The notes under the pieces were generated by a model. That model was not told where the DNA came from and searched no databases. It saw only the letters and a list, made by a program, of their open reading frames with translations. From Platanthera guangdongensis (taxonomy: Eukaryota > Streptophyta > Magnoliopsida > Asparagales > Orchidaceae), in NCBI GenBank assembly GCA_039583875.1, contig CM077161.1:62625885-62689884 (forward strand): a stretch of DNA of 64,000 nucleotides, in the 5' to 3' direction. How positions within the stretch are numbered: position 1 is the first letter of the stretch; the number at the start of each line of letters is the position of its first letter. A program made the translations under genes and the position numbers. Positions 21,350 through 32,240 of the stretch are shown here, in pieces.

Positions 21350-23650
21350 TCAGTTATTCTTTGAAGAAATTTCACCAGCATCCTTGGTTCCAGCAGTCTT
21401 CTTCAAGTTTTCAGCTTTGTTCCTCTGTCTCTTGAAGTAAAGGAATGACTTTGGAAGATATCTGGAATGTATTTTCTTTGGGTTGCTCTTCCGTACCAGA
21501 TTCCCCTTGAATACTCTTTCCCTTAGGGAATTCCCTTCCAAATGTTTTATCCATTCTTCAAAAGGATATACATTGTCGATGTTCTTCAGGATTTGTCCAT
21601 GAGTTACCCAGGCATTGATAATGATTGATTCAGAGGCCTCACTTAACTTTTCATAGTCTGGGTCATCTCTGTTCTCAGCTCTCCTCTTGGCCATGAACTC
21701 TTCAGCTATTTGAGTTGCTTCCCTCTTTCTTCTGGCAGCAAGTTGTGCATCCTGTGCAATTCTGGCTTGTGCAGGGAAGTCTAGGTCCTCTGGCCTCTTT
21801 CTATCCAGGAGGCGGAGGTATAGTGACACCCTGGTGCCTTGAATTATATTGAAGGCTTGATCTGCAATGAGTGATGTTGTCTTAGCATGGTTGCTCTCCC
21901 CCTTTCTGCCTTCTTCAGATATTATCTTTTGCAGTAATGAGGAATTTTCTTCAGTTTTGTTTGATAAAGATTGGAGGATTATCTCATTGTCAGTAAGCAG
22001 CTCATTCCTCAAGCGAATTGCCTGCTCCATAGAATGGAGAGCAACCTTTGTGACATGTTGATTGACATTGTCTGCTGCACCCTTGATCACTTCATCAGTT
22101 GTACTCACATAATTCTTTACAAATCCAATGTCAGTTGTAGTGAGTTTTTGGATTTTGTCCAAGGATTCCATGAGGGAGGTCAGATTGATTCCAGCAGTTC
22201 CAGCCTTGTCAAACAAGGTGATGATCTGTTTGTTTAAGTGTGATATTTCTTCTTTAGTTTCATTTACTTTGGTTGACATATCATCCCTCAGTTTGGGAAC
22301 AGATAGATCAACATACTCCTTGAGGGTTGTGGTCTGATTATCCAAGAGTACTTTAATTTGGTTTAAAAATTCCTCATTGGAGATGAGGGTAGATGAAGTA
22401 TAGCCCATAAGAGGAGGTATAGCATCCTAAGTTGGGATCTGAGAAGTCTCCCCGTCAACTACAGCACCTATAGAAGGAAAAATTTCCTTAGCTAAAGCTG
22501 TTTTAACACTATTAATCAAGAGGGAATGAGTTTTACCTGTAGTGGGTGCAGACTCAATTATATTATTGACAGCTTGATACAAGTTTGTCACATCCATCTG
22601 ATCATGCTCCCCCTCAGACTAAGCATCCTTTTGTTGACTTGACCTATTAAGACAGGTATCTAAAGTCTCAGGAGGCTCCCTGTTATCTTCTACAGCAACC
22701 TCTTGTTCAGCAGCAATTTGTGACACCTGTCCTGATCTTGGGCTGGCAAGGATATTATCAACATGCACAGCAACATCCTGAAGTTGAATGTTGGCAGAGG
22801 ATTGATTGAAAGATAAGTTAACCTACAGACCAGCATCAGCTGGAGAGGATGATCCAAGCACTGGTTCAGGGCTGAAAGTTCTTTCTTCTTCAGTGGGTTT
22901 CTTCCTTGTACCCTTGGAGGATTCCTTTATTCCTATAGGTTGGCTCATAGGTAGGACTCTAGAGAATCTATCCAAAGTTTTTATGTCCATTCTTTTCAGG
23001 TAGTGAATCTTCACCCCCTGTTCCTGTGTGAAAGTGTCGGGATAGGTGTTCACTAGGTATAAGGAAATGATTCTGCCCATGTTTGGAGAGGATATGCAGT
23101 CTACTATTCTCTGATAGATGAGAGAAGTCCATGAGGTATTTTTATTCAATATAATTCTGGTCATGACTTCAAACATGAACCTAGAGATGGTGTCATGTTA
23201 TCTAGGTTTGCAGATGAGGGCTTTCTCTACAATGTCTGCTAGCAATTTTCCTCTTTCATTGAAGAATTTCCTTTTCAAAGACCTAGATTTTGCCTCATTG
23301 TATCCACAATATAAGAGCACACTGTCTCTGTCCGTGGCGGCGAGCTCTTCTTCCTCGCTAGGGTTGACGGAGGGGATATGAAGTGCCTTTCCTAACCTCT
23401 TAGGGTTTACCTTTATTTTTATGTCTTCAATCTTAGACCTGAGAGAGTTTTGAGATGGGGACATCTTAACGTTTCATAAGAATTCCACAACCTCATTTCT
23501 AAAAATGGTGGAGGGTTTGGAAAGGGTGTATTCTAAGCCAGCAATCTCAATCATCCTTAATATGGCGTTAATCTCAAGAGAGGCATGATTGAATCCATCC
23601 CTCACTATTTCGTATCCATCCTGAAGCTACTTGATGACATTTGGCGCCAT
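21350..23650 (-). pseudogene. SIRE env-like / plant transposon protein ORF, broken by six stops
   Basis: One frame of 767 codons runs from an ATG at 23650 to a stop at 21350 without a frameshift, but with six in-frame stops: TAG 23627-23629, TGA 23474-23476, TAA 23198-23200, TAG 22823-22825, TAG 22619-22621 and TAG 22427-22429. The N-terminal third (KVNPKRLGKALHIPSV, then MTRIILNKNTSWTSL and a SLYLVNTYPDTFTQEQG stretch) resembles the domain named putative plant transposon protein found in SIRE elements. The C-terminal part is rich in Lys, Glu and heptad-like Leu/Ile and is probably coiled coil. Its place between pol and the 3' LTR is that of the SIRE env-like ORF. A true envelope role is unproven for this family. 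The stop in every case replaces a Gln or Arg codon by one C-to-T change. Confidence 0.7.
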
Positions 23651-23705
23651 TGAAACAGAGCGGCAAGACGCTGAGACAGTTTCGGTCTCGACGGCTAGGG
23701 TTAAG

Positions 23706-25602
23706 GGTTAAAATTCAACAAAACCGCAGAGGCCTCCTCGGATACCCTGTTGACACTCAACAAACCGGCGGAGAACACCCCACTTATATTGTTGAAAGTT
23801 TTCCCGGATCGTGGAGTTAGCAGGGGTTATCTCAACAAAGCAGTAACAACCAGCAACACATGCAGCACAAGCTTCTTTATTGATCAAGAGCACACTTCTT
23901 TACAAGGCGAGACATACATGGCGAGACATGCTTCACCAAACAACCCAACCAGGAGAACAGAGACAGTTACAAAGACAAGAAACAAAATAAGCCTCGCGGA
24001 CTCAGTCAACAAGCCGCCGGTATACTGCTGTGGAGTCCGCTCAGTCCGCCAGGTCGCCAGACCGCAACCCAAGCCGCGCGGACTACCTCTTATTCCAATG
24101 CTTTGCTCTTCACCGCCGATCTGCAGGCCGCCTGACCGCGAGGTCGCCTAGCCGCCAGACTGCACAAGCTGCGTCACCGAATGGAACAGTCCGCGTGAAA
24201 CAGGCGACTTCCTGAACCCCGAACCACGTTGCCAAAGAGAAGACTGTCTGGTCGCTATCCGCAACCTGCTGTTTACCGCCTGTTGCTTAACCTCAGAGTC
24301 CGCACTGTCCCTGACCGCAATCAGAGCCAAGTCCTGGCTTTCCAGCGCTATCCGCACAACCTGCACAGCACAACCAGGTCAACTCTCAAATCGTGCGGAC
24401 ACCCAAGTCCAGACCGCAGCAACGTACGAGAGCTCAATTACTGTTCACTTACTTCTGTTTAGGTTGCATTCGAGGTACATCCTGATGTGACAAGGGTCCT
24501 ATTTATAGGCACGATGATGAGTATGGTCACCGCCCTAGCCGATAAGATCACCGCTACATCCCGCAGCAAGAAGAAGTGTGTCCGCCAGGCCGCGGACACA
24601 CATTCCAGTTCGCCGCCCCTATGCAGATAGCCAGTCCGCCCCAGCTTCTCCAAGGCCAGACTCCAATATCCAGCCCGCCTTGCCGCCAGAGGCCAAGCTA
24701 GGACCACCACAGCCGGACTCCACAACAGCTCTGTCCGCCAATCCGCGGACACAGCGCCAGTCCGCATAACCCGAGCCCGCAGCCTCGCCATCAAGGCACC
24801 TGCCGGACTCAGCGGACACTCGGCTTCCATCCGCACTTCCCGAGTCCATTGCCACAATCTCCACGGCACCGCCGGACTCAGCGGACACGCCGATTCAGTC
24901 TTCTTTCGCAGCAAACTCCAGTCCGCATTCCTGAGTTCATAACCTCATCACAAGGCTAAACCGAACTCAGCGGACTCCAACTCCAGTCCGCATGCTCTTG
25001 CCCAGGCAATCCTCCAGTCCGCATACCCCCAAGCTAGCAAACAAGACAACAGCACTTCTACTAGGCTTGGCAGACTAAGAAAGCAGCCCGCGCTCCACTG
25101 CGCGATCTCCCCGGACTGAGCCATCCTGGACTTGGTTTAGATCACACCAAGTCCAGTCCACTGGCCACGAGGGCCAGTCCGCACTTACTGGCGGACACTG
25201 GATCTAGCCCGCCATACCGGGTGATCTCCAGCTTCTGTCCGCACTGACCAGCGGTCTCCGTGGATTCTACTTGCCGCTCCACTAGAGCAAGACCAAGGCA
25301 ACTGCCAAACCGGTCTGCCGAGCTCCAGTTCATCAGTCCGCTTCATGCCAGACGCCGCGGATAGGATTTCTATCCGCCCGGTTACTTCCTGGGAACCAAC
25401 TGTCTGCTGAGTAATCCCCGGCCTGACATACCGCCGCTGCTGTCCGCGTAGTCAGCGCGAACAGACCGCCCAGGCTGCCACAGAGAAAACCGCCTGCAAC
25501 ATCCCTGCCGACTTAGCAGTCCGCAAACCCTGTCCGCGTAGTCCGCGCGGATAGGTTGCCCAAGCCTTCCATTCACCCACTTTCACTTCACAAGTTTCAA
25601 CA
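23706..25602 (-). repeat. 3' LTR of the family B minus copy
   Basis: 1897 bp, very similar to 27932-29819. The main length difference is nine extra bases near 25,450. GTCCGC / GCGGAC words are dense throughout. TATA box CCTATAAATAGG lies on the minus strand at 24498-24509. Confidence 0.9.
24498..24509 (-). promoter_or_regulatory. TATA box of family B LTR (left)
   Basis: Minus-strand CCTATAAATAGG, repeated at 28724-28735 and in the plus copy at 52992-53003. Confidence 0.6.
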
Positions 25603-25612
25603 CTCCCCCTTG
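25603..25612 (-). promoter_or_regulatory. Polypurine tract of the family B minus copy
   Basis: Minus-strand AAGGGGGAG directly abuts TGTTGAAACTTG, the LTR start. The plus copy has the same tract at 51617-51625. Confidence 0.75.
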
Positions 25613-25895
25613 AAGTGAGAAGTGGTGAATAACTCCAGCAGCTCCCGTAACCTTGCACCTGGTCCTTCCGATTGCATCTATGAAGAGATGTCCAAGACAT
25701 AGTCCTCGACCCGCATATCATGGACCATGAGGGAGCCCTCCAGCATCTCCCAAAAGGAGTCATGCTTCCCTCTGCCTTCTTCAGCTTCAACCTCCACTCA
25801 TGCATCACGGGAGTATCACCAACTTCCTTGGGCACAAAATCCCAAGCCTTGCAGCCTCTGAGAGAAGTCACCTCTTTAGCCTTGGTGTCAACCAC
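25613..25895 (-). pseudogene. RT stub of family B, minus copy
   Basis: It reads VDTKAKEVTSLRGCKAWDFV, then HEWRLKLKKAEGS. This is the start of copia RT, corresponding to the usual EL..L..N..WELVP and K..KLK stretch. It then jumps out of frame to sequence belonging near the pol end. No catalytic palm (YVDD) or RNase H is present. The same junction, beginning at AEGSM and followed by GRCWRAPSWS, is in the plus copy. Confidence 0.65.
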
Positions 25896-25934
25896 CTCCT
25901 TGATTTTAGTGGGGTTATCACAGCGAGAAGAACC

Positions 25935-27316
25935 TTACTCGACCTGAGGGCTAACAAGGAAACACGGAACCAAGTCCTCCGTGTTCCCTTCACTATATCG
26001 AGCTGGTGGCTTACTGATCCTCTTCGATCTCCGAAGAACCTGATCATGGCTAACCACCTCCGCTGCTTTTGAACCGGCTCCGTTCCCGGGCAAACCCGAA
26101 ACAATGCTCCCCTTGCTTCCTGAACAAGACGCCTCCTCACTAGAACCAAGTGCACTTGGAGCAACGCTCCCCCTGCTACCTGAGCCAGAAGACTCTCCTC
26201 TTGAACAAGAACTGCGTGAAACATTGCTCCCCCTACTTCCTGAACCGGAAGCCTCCGCCTTCGAGCCGGAAGATCCTGGAGCATCGCTCCCCCTTCTTCT
26301 CGACTCTGACGCCTTTGCCCCGGAGCTAGAACAACCTGGAGTACCTGGTGACTCAGGCAACTCCACTTCCTTAGCAGCAGCCTCCTTCAGCCCAACATCT
26401 GACCTGCTTATCTCTAGCTCCACATGAGAGCTACCCCAATACGGCGTCAACTCATCAAAGACAATGTCTCTCGACACTATGAGTTTCTTCGTCGCAGGAT
26501 CCATACACCTCCATCTTCTCCTCTCCTCATCATACCCAACAAAGACTAGCTTTGTCTTGAGAGCACCCGGAGAGTGGATGTAGCAGGTAGATCCAAACAC
26601 CCGAAGGTGCTTCACTGAGGGCTTCACTCCGAACATCAGCTCATAAGGAGTCTTCACTATGATCGGACTAAGAGGCATCCGGTTGATGACATGAGCAGCA
26701 CAGGCCATTCCTTCCGCCCAAAGAGCCTTCGGAACGCCTTTACTCTGAAGCCAACACTTGCAGGTCTCCGTTAACCAACGGATCATCCGAGCTACAATAC
26801 TACCCTGTTGTGAAGTATGTCCACAAGAAAGCTCCTTCCGGATCCCTTGCTTCCTGCAAAAGTGTGAGAACTTGGTTGAGCCGAACTCACCACTGATACT
26901 TGTCCTCAACACCTTGATCATCCGGCCAAGCTGGCCTTACACAAGCTTCTTGAACTCCACAAACAAGCGTACCATGTTGGACTTCTTTTTCATGAATTAT
27001 ACCCATGTATACCTAGAATAGTCATCAACCAATATCAGCATGAACCTGCTGCCTCCAAGACTGGCTGTGACGGTCGGTCCCACCAGAGCACAATGGACAA
27101 CCGCCAATGGTGCTTTACATCTGGATTGTGCTTTGTCAACCATGAAGCGATAGGCTCCACTTTCCTGACATCCCGCACACCCCCGACCATCGCCATAGGA
27201 TGACAATCTAGGCAAGCCTCTTACGAGTCTTCTTTCCGCCATTGCTTTCAGCTTGTCCATCCATACATGCCCCAGTCTTTCATGTCAGATAGCTGCACTA
27301 TCAATGGCATTCATCC
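25935..27316 (-). pseudogene. Integrase region of family B, minus copy, catalytic residues lost
   Basis: A gag-pre-integrase segment and finger (HERLGH near 27,280, CAGCQ near 27,170) precede the integrase core. In the core, VVHCALVGP stands where copia elements have an Asp two residues after His, and LRTSISGEF stands where RTDNGGEF is usual. QQGSIVARM stands where QQNGVAERM is usual. All three acidic positions are therefore changed. An in-frame TAA follows YSRYTWV at about 26,998. The C-terminal part (25935-26921, 328 codons) keeps the substrate-neutral core KTPYELMFG and LRVFGSTCY, a Ser/Gly repeat region and RRSKRISKPPARY, typical of the stretch before RT. Confidence 0.7.
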
Positions 27317-27323
27317 GATCAAC

Positions 27324-27845
27324 TCAAGAACTAGTTGATGTCCCAACTACGTTCTTCTCCTTACCTCCGACATGAGTTATGTTCGCCGAGAGCAAGACAA
27401 CCTTGCACTCCTTCCGAAGATGACCTTGCTGCTTGCATTTATAGCACCTTGGTCCTTCTTTCCTCTTCCTATCATGCCTAGGAGAAACACTCCTTTCTTC
27501 CTGATACGAAGTAGAGGGACCATCTTCAGCAGCAACCTTCACCTTCTTCCTGAACAACCCATCAAGGGAAGTCCAAACCTCCGCAGCTGACCGACATCCA
27601 CTGATGTGGTCCAAGAGCTCCGATGAGATCACCTGCTTGAGAATAGACTCCGCTTTCGCATTTGTCTCCTTCCAAGCTCTCATCTCTTCAGCATTGCCGG
27701 CAGTATCCTCTTGTCTTCCTGCTCCGCATACAACCTCCCAAAGTTCCTCGCCAAGAAGAAAACTCTTCATACAGGATTTCCACCGTTCACAGTTCGTCTC
27801 TGTAAGGAGATCAATGCCAAGACAACTTGCATCCTCCACTGCCAT
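27324..27845 (-). CDS. Short gag of family B, minus copy
   Basis: 173 residues from the ATG at 27845, the start matched by the plus copy. The N-terminal copia gag fold is visible (LGIDLLTETNCERWKSCMKS, ELWEVVCGAG, ISSELLDHISGC, EVWTSLDGLF). It is then cut short and joined to a Ser/Arg/Lys linker and one CCHC knuckle (CYKCKQQGHLRKEC, about 137-150). Full copia gags are longer between WTSLDGLF and the knuckle. The frame is open, so a small nucleocapsid-like protein could be made. An upstream in-frame extension to 28004 runs into the LTR and is probably not used. Confidence 0.65.
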   Translation of the reverse strand: MAVEDASCLGIDLLTETNCERWKSCMKSFLLGEELWEVVCGAGRQEDTAGNAEEMRAWKETNAKAESILKQVISSELLDHISGCRSAAEVWTSLDGLFRKKVKVAAEDGPSTSYQEERSVSPRHDRKRKEGPRCYKCKQQGHLRKECKVVLLSANITHVGGKEKNVVGTSTSS

Positions 27846-27920
27846 GGTTCTACCACTGGTTTCCTCTACAGAAGAGAAACTACTTTCATTGAGCACTGCT
27901 TGACCACTCCAACAACCTCC

Positions 27921-27931
27921 CTCTGATACCA
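27921..27931 (-). promoter_or_regulatory. Primer binding site (initiator tRNA-Met) of the family B minus copy
   Basis: Minus-strand TGGTATCAGAG directly after the LTR end TTTTAACA, complementary to the 3' end of plant initiator tRNA-Met. Confidence 0.85.
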
Positions 27932-29819
27932 TGTTAAAATTCAACAAAACCGCAGAGGCCTCCTCGGATACCCTGTTGACACTCAACAAACCGGCGGAGA
28001 ACACCCCACTTATATTGTTGAAAGTTTTCCCGGATCGTGGAGTTAGCAGGGGTTATCTCAACAAAGCAGTAACAACCAGCAACACATGCAGCACAAGCTT
28101 CTTTATTGATCAAGAGCACACTTCTTTACAAGGAGAGACATACATGGTGAGACATGCTTCACCAAACAACCCAACCAGGAGAACAGAGACAGTTACAAAG
28201 ACAAGAAACAAAACAAGTCGCGCAGACTCAGTCAACAAGCCGCCGGTATACTGCTGTGGAGTCCGCTCAGTCCGCCAGGTCGCCAGACCGCAACCCAAGC
28301 CGCCCGGACTACCCCTTATTCCAATGCTTTGCTCTTCACCACCGATCTGCAGGCCGCCTGACCGCGAGGTCACCTAGCCGCCAGACCGCACAAGCTGCGT
28401 CACTGAATGGAACAGTCCGCCTGAAACAGGCGACTTCCTGAACCCCGAACCACGTTGCCAAAGAGAAGACCGCCTGGTCGCTATCCGCGACCTGCTGTTT
28501 ACCGCCTGTTGCTTAACCGCAGAGTCTGCACTGTCCCTGACCGTAATCAGAGCCAAGTCCTGGCTTTCCAGCGCTATCCGCACAACCTGCACAGCACAAC
28601 CGGGTCAACTCTCAAATCGTGCGGACACCCAAGTCCAGACCGCAGTAACGTACGCGAGCTCAATTACTGTTCACTTACTTCGGTTTAGGTTGCATTCGAG
28701 GTACATCCTGATGTGACAAGGGTCCTATTTATAGGCACGATGATGAGTATGGTCACCGCCCTAGCCGATAAGATCACCGCCACATCCCGCAGCAAGAACA
28801 AGTGTGTCCGCCAGGCCGCGGACACACATTCCAGTTCGCCGCCCCTGTGCAGATATCCAGTCCGCCCCAGCTTCTCCACTGCCGGACTCCAATATCCAGC
28901 CCGCCTTGCCGCCAGAGGCCAAGCCAGTACCACCACAGCCGGACTCCACAACAGCTCTGTCCGCCTATCCGCGGACACAGCGCCAGTCTACATAACCCAA
29001 GCCCGCAGCCTCGCCATCAAGGCACCTGCCGGACTCAGCGGACACTCGGCTTCCGTCTGCACTTCCCGAGTCCATTGCCACAATCTCCACGGCACCGCCG
29101 GACTCAGCGGACACGCCGATTCAGTCTGCTTTCGCAGCAAACTCCAGTCCGCATTCCTGAGTTCATAACCTCATCACAAGGCTAAACCGAACTCAGCGGA
29201 CTCCAGCTCCAGTCCGCACTCTCTTGCCCAGGCAATCCTCCAGTCCGCATACCCCCAAGCTAGCAAACAAGGCAACAGCACTTCTACTAGGCTTGGCGGA
29301 CTGAGAAAGCAACCCGCGCTCCACTGTGCGATCTCCCCGGACTGAGCCATCCTGGACTTGGTTTAGATCACACCAAGTCCAGTCCACTGGCCACGAGGGC
29401 CAGTCCGCACTTACTGGCGGACACTGGATCTAGCCCGCCATAGCGGGTGACCTCCAGCTTCTGTCCGCACTGACCAGCGGTCTCCGCGGCTTCTACTTGC
29501 CGCTCCACTAGAGCAAGACCAAGGCAACTGCCAAACCGGTCTGCCGAGCTCCAGTTCATCAGTCCGCTTCATGCCAGACGCCGCGGATAGGATTTCTATC
29601 CGCCCGGTTACTTCCTGGGAACCAACTGTATGCTGAGTAATCCCCGGCCTGACAGACCGCCGCTGCTGTCCGTGCGAACAGACCGCCCAGGCCGCCATAG
29701 AGCAAACCGCCTGCAACATCCCTGCCGACTTAGCAGTCCGCAAACCATGTCCGCGTAGTCCGCGCGGATAGGTTGCCCAAGCCTTTCATTCACCCACTTT
29801 CACTTCACATGTTTCAACA
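27932..29819 (-). repeat. 5' LTR of the family B minus copy
   Basis: 1888 bp, with plus-strand ends TGTTAAAATTC and GTTTCAACA. Near-identical to 23706-25602. Confidence 0.9.
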
Positions 29820-29824
29820 AAGGC

Positions 29825-30270
29825 TTTTAGAGAGCAGTGTGGCTTTTCGTTTCTTGTCGTCTTTATATATCTAATGAAAAGATTTAATTAATTTATTTAA
29901 ATATTTCATTTGACAATTTAATTAAGTGTTTTACATTTTACGACATACTCAACAATTCATGTTATAATACAGGGCACTTTATGCTTTTACTATATCGTCA
30001 GCTTTTCTTTTATCTGTTCCATACAGGTTTAGTTTGTGGTTTCCCTTATAGATTGGTCGTACAATTTAGTTGTCGTAGTAAATTTTTAAGTAAATTAGAA
30101 GGGGACCTAACATTCTAATGGCTAGTTCTATTGGCACCCACTTTATGCATTGTTTTTCCCTAAATCTTGTTAATAATTTGATTGGATTCATCTTGAGCAT
30201 AACTAACCTAACAAATAACAAACTAAATCTCTATATAAGAGAGAGACATACCTTAAGGCTTGCTTCCTCT
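29825..30270. other. SIRE interior remnant without recognisable coding
   Basis: AT-rich sequence between the family B insertion and the SIRE protease/gag part. No frame or motif is recognised, although integrase or RT would be expected here. Confidence 0.4.
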
Positions 30271-32134
30271 AGCTTTTGAGGATTACTTATTTGACAGCCT
30301 TAACCTTAACATGTTACTTTTTCTGGAGCATATTCCAAGAGCAACTATCCTGTCCCAGTCATTTCTCTGAAACACCCATTGTCCAAATGCCAAGTCTTAA
30401 GTGGACAGGAACTAGGACTAACCTGCAAAACAGAGTTCATTTTCCATTAGGCACCTAATGATAATTGAGTCCTAGGTTCTTGTTAGCATCATAAAATATC
30501 TGCCCAACTATCTGCCTGGGCTGAGCACCTTTCTGTCTACTAGTCACATTCAGGTTATGCCAACAATCAATGGCAAAGTGACCCACCTTTCCACAGCACC
30601 AACATTTGTGAATGTTGTATCTTCTCTTTAAGGCAGCAAAAAACTGTTATCCATGAGAGATGTGAGCAACACCAGGCTTGGCTGGATGAGTATTGCATGA
30701 TGATGCCCCCTTCTTCCTGAATGAAGGTACTGAGGAACTAAATACAGCTGGTCCAAAATGAGCCTGATGTATTTTTGGAGTCTGCCAACTAGTAGACATT
30801 CTAATTTCTTTAGATAAAGGATACTTTGATCCAAATCTAAAGATCTTCTCCTGAACTTTTTGGCTAGAGTGGACAGTGTCACTCTTTCTTGGATCATGTG
30901 CCTTCACCCCACTGGTGGAACACACATTTGATTGATCCTTCTAGAGTGGTTCGACCTTAGCAATTTTAGAAGGTGTATTTGCCTTCTGAAACATTGTCCT
31001 CGTATTAGGGAAATCATATTTGAAGTGGTGATTGATGGGGTCAAAACCCAGCTTCTCAGGGACTTGGCAAGTTACAGCTTTTGGCAACTGACCCTGTGAC
31101 TATGAAGGGTTAATCACAATCCCCAACCTCTCCGAGAGCTTTTGTTCCAAATATCTGATGTGCTTCTTCTTTTCTTCTAGAAGCATGGTCTGACACTCAA
31201 GATTTTTCTTGAACTCAGACATCTCATGACTTATCTTATAAAACTCAATAGATTTATTATTATAGAGAGTTTTATAAGGCCTTAGGACCTCTAATTCCTT
31301 GGATTGCCTCTTGGCAAGTAATCTGCTCTCCTTTAGAGCAATTAGGAGTAGTCCAAACTTATCAATCTATTGATTGACATCAGTCATAGATTCATAGCAA
31401 TATACATGACAGGATGGAGATGTACCAGTATCTGTACTGGATTCAAAGTCAGAGAAGGATGTATAATTTGAGAGAGATTGTAACTTGATTGATTCTGATT
31501 CTTCCTGACTTCTCTCTTGTGCAGACATTTCCATCAACCCATGACATCCATAGATTTCTTCATCCTCCTCATTGTCACTGTTTGAGAGTGACAGAGGAGC
31601 CCTGATTCCTATCCTGACAGCAGGATATTCCACTTCTTTTGGATCTGCAGCAACTGATATCAGCCCGTAGTAGGCTTCTTCCTCTTTATCTTCGGATTCT
31701 TAGGATGAAGAATCTGTCCAGCTTCTCTCCTTCTTGGTCACAAAGGACTTTTTCTTCTTCTTCTCATCTTCAGACTCTAAGCCATTGTCAGAAAGATTGA
31801 CTTTCCCTGTCCCTTCCATATAGTCAGTGAGAGAATCCCACATCTCTTTGGCTGACTTGTAGTGGACCACTCTCGTGAGGGTTGAGTCATCCATGGCACT
31901 CACCATGTTGTGTTATGCCCTCTTATCCATAGATGCAAGGTTGATTTATTCTTCAGACATCTCTGCATAACTCTTTGGAGTCTGGATGCTTGCATCTGAA
32001 GTTCAGACCTTCATGGGGATGAAAGGTCCTTCTAGAACTATTGCAAGAACCCTAGGATCAGATGCTTCCATGATTTGCTTGACCCTTTCTTTCCAAGCCT
32101 TAAAGTTCTCCTTGTTGCAGACTTGAAGCTCCAT
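30271..32134 (-). pseudogene. SIRE gag and start of protease, broken by stops
   Basis: A single frame can be followed from about 32134 down. It includes MELQVCNKENFKAWKERVKQ, IMEASDPRVLAIVLEGPF, VVHYKSAKEMWDSLTDYMEG, a long acidic and coiled-coil-like middle (EVLRPYKTLYNNKSIEFYK), and a knuckle CWCCGKVGHFAIDCWH (about 30,555-30,605). The degraded protease motif HLDNGCFREMTG (about 30,350-30,390) follows in a nearby frame. Segments starting at 31906, 31633 and 30925 share the same frame and are divided only by stop codons, most of them TAG or TAA in place of CAG or CAA. Gag of SIRE elements is long, as here. The true start may lie further up, with a frameshift near 32,150 (NLSIPPTLAKR is seen there in another frame). 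Confidence 0.7.
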
Positions 32135-32227
32135 TCCTTGTGGTTTTCTTTTGAACCCACAAGTGTAACCCTTTTAGCTAACGTTGGAGGTATACTTAGA
32201 TTGTTAAATCCTTTTTGAGCAACCTCC

Positions 32228-32238
32228 CTCTGATACTA
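32228..32238 (-). promoter_or_regulatory. Primer binding site of the SIRE-type element, one base changed
   Basis: Minus-strand TAGTATCAGAG, two bases inside the LTR. It matches the initiator tRNA-Met complement TGGTATCAGAG except G to A at the second position. Confidence 0.7.
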
Positions 32239-32240
32239 CT

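Larger units (their letters stand above)
23706..29819 (-). mobile_element. Family B non-autonomous Ty1/copia element, minus-strand copy
   Basis: The LTRs at 23706-25602 and 27932-29819 flank a 2329-bp interior. The primer site TGGTATCAGAG adjoins the right LTR and an AAGGGGGAG purine tract the left, so the element is on the minus strand. The interior holds a shortened gag with a CCHC knuckle, a gag-pre-integrase/integrase segment and only the first part of RT. Protease and RNase H are absent. A second copy with the same gaps is at 47116-53792. AAGGC follows the right LTR and AAGGG overlaps the left edge, so the target duplication is imperfect and the left terminal TG looks changed (GG). It is inserted in the SIRE-type element. 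Confidence 0.88.

Noticed and set aside
23690..23712. Telomere-like GGCTAGGGTTAAGGGTTAAAA
   Set aside because: Only about two imperfect units, at the junction of SIRE and family B sequence. It is not a telomeric array.
25935..26427. 107-codon plus-strand Pro/Leu-rich frame (26104-26427)
   Set aside because: Antisense of the Ser/Gly repeat region of the family B integrase C-terminus.
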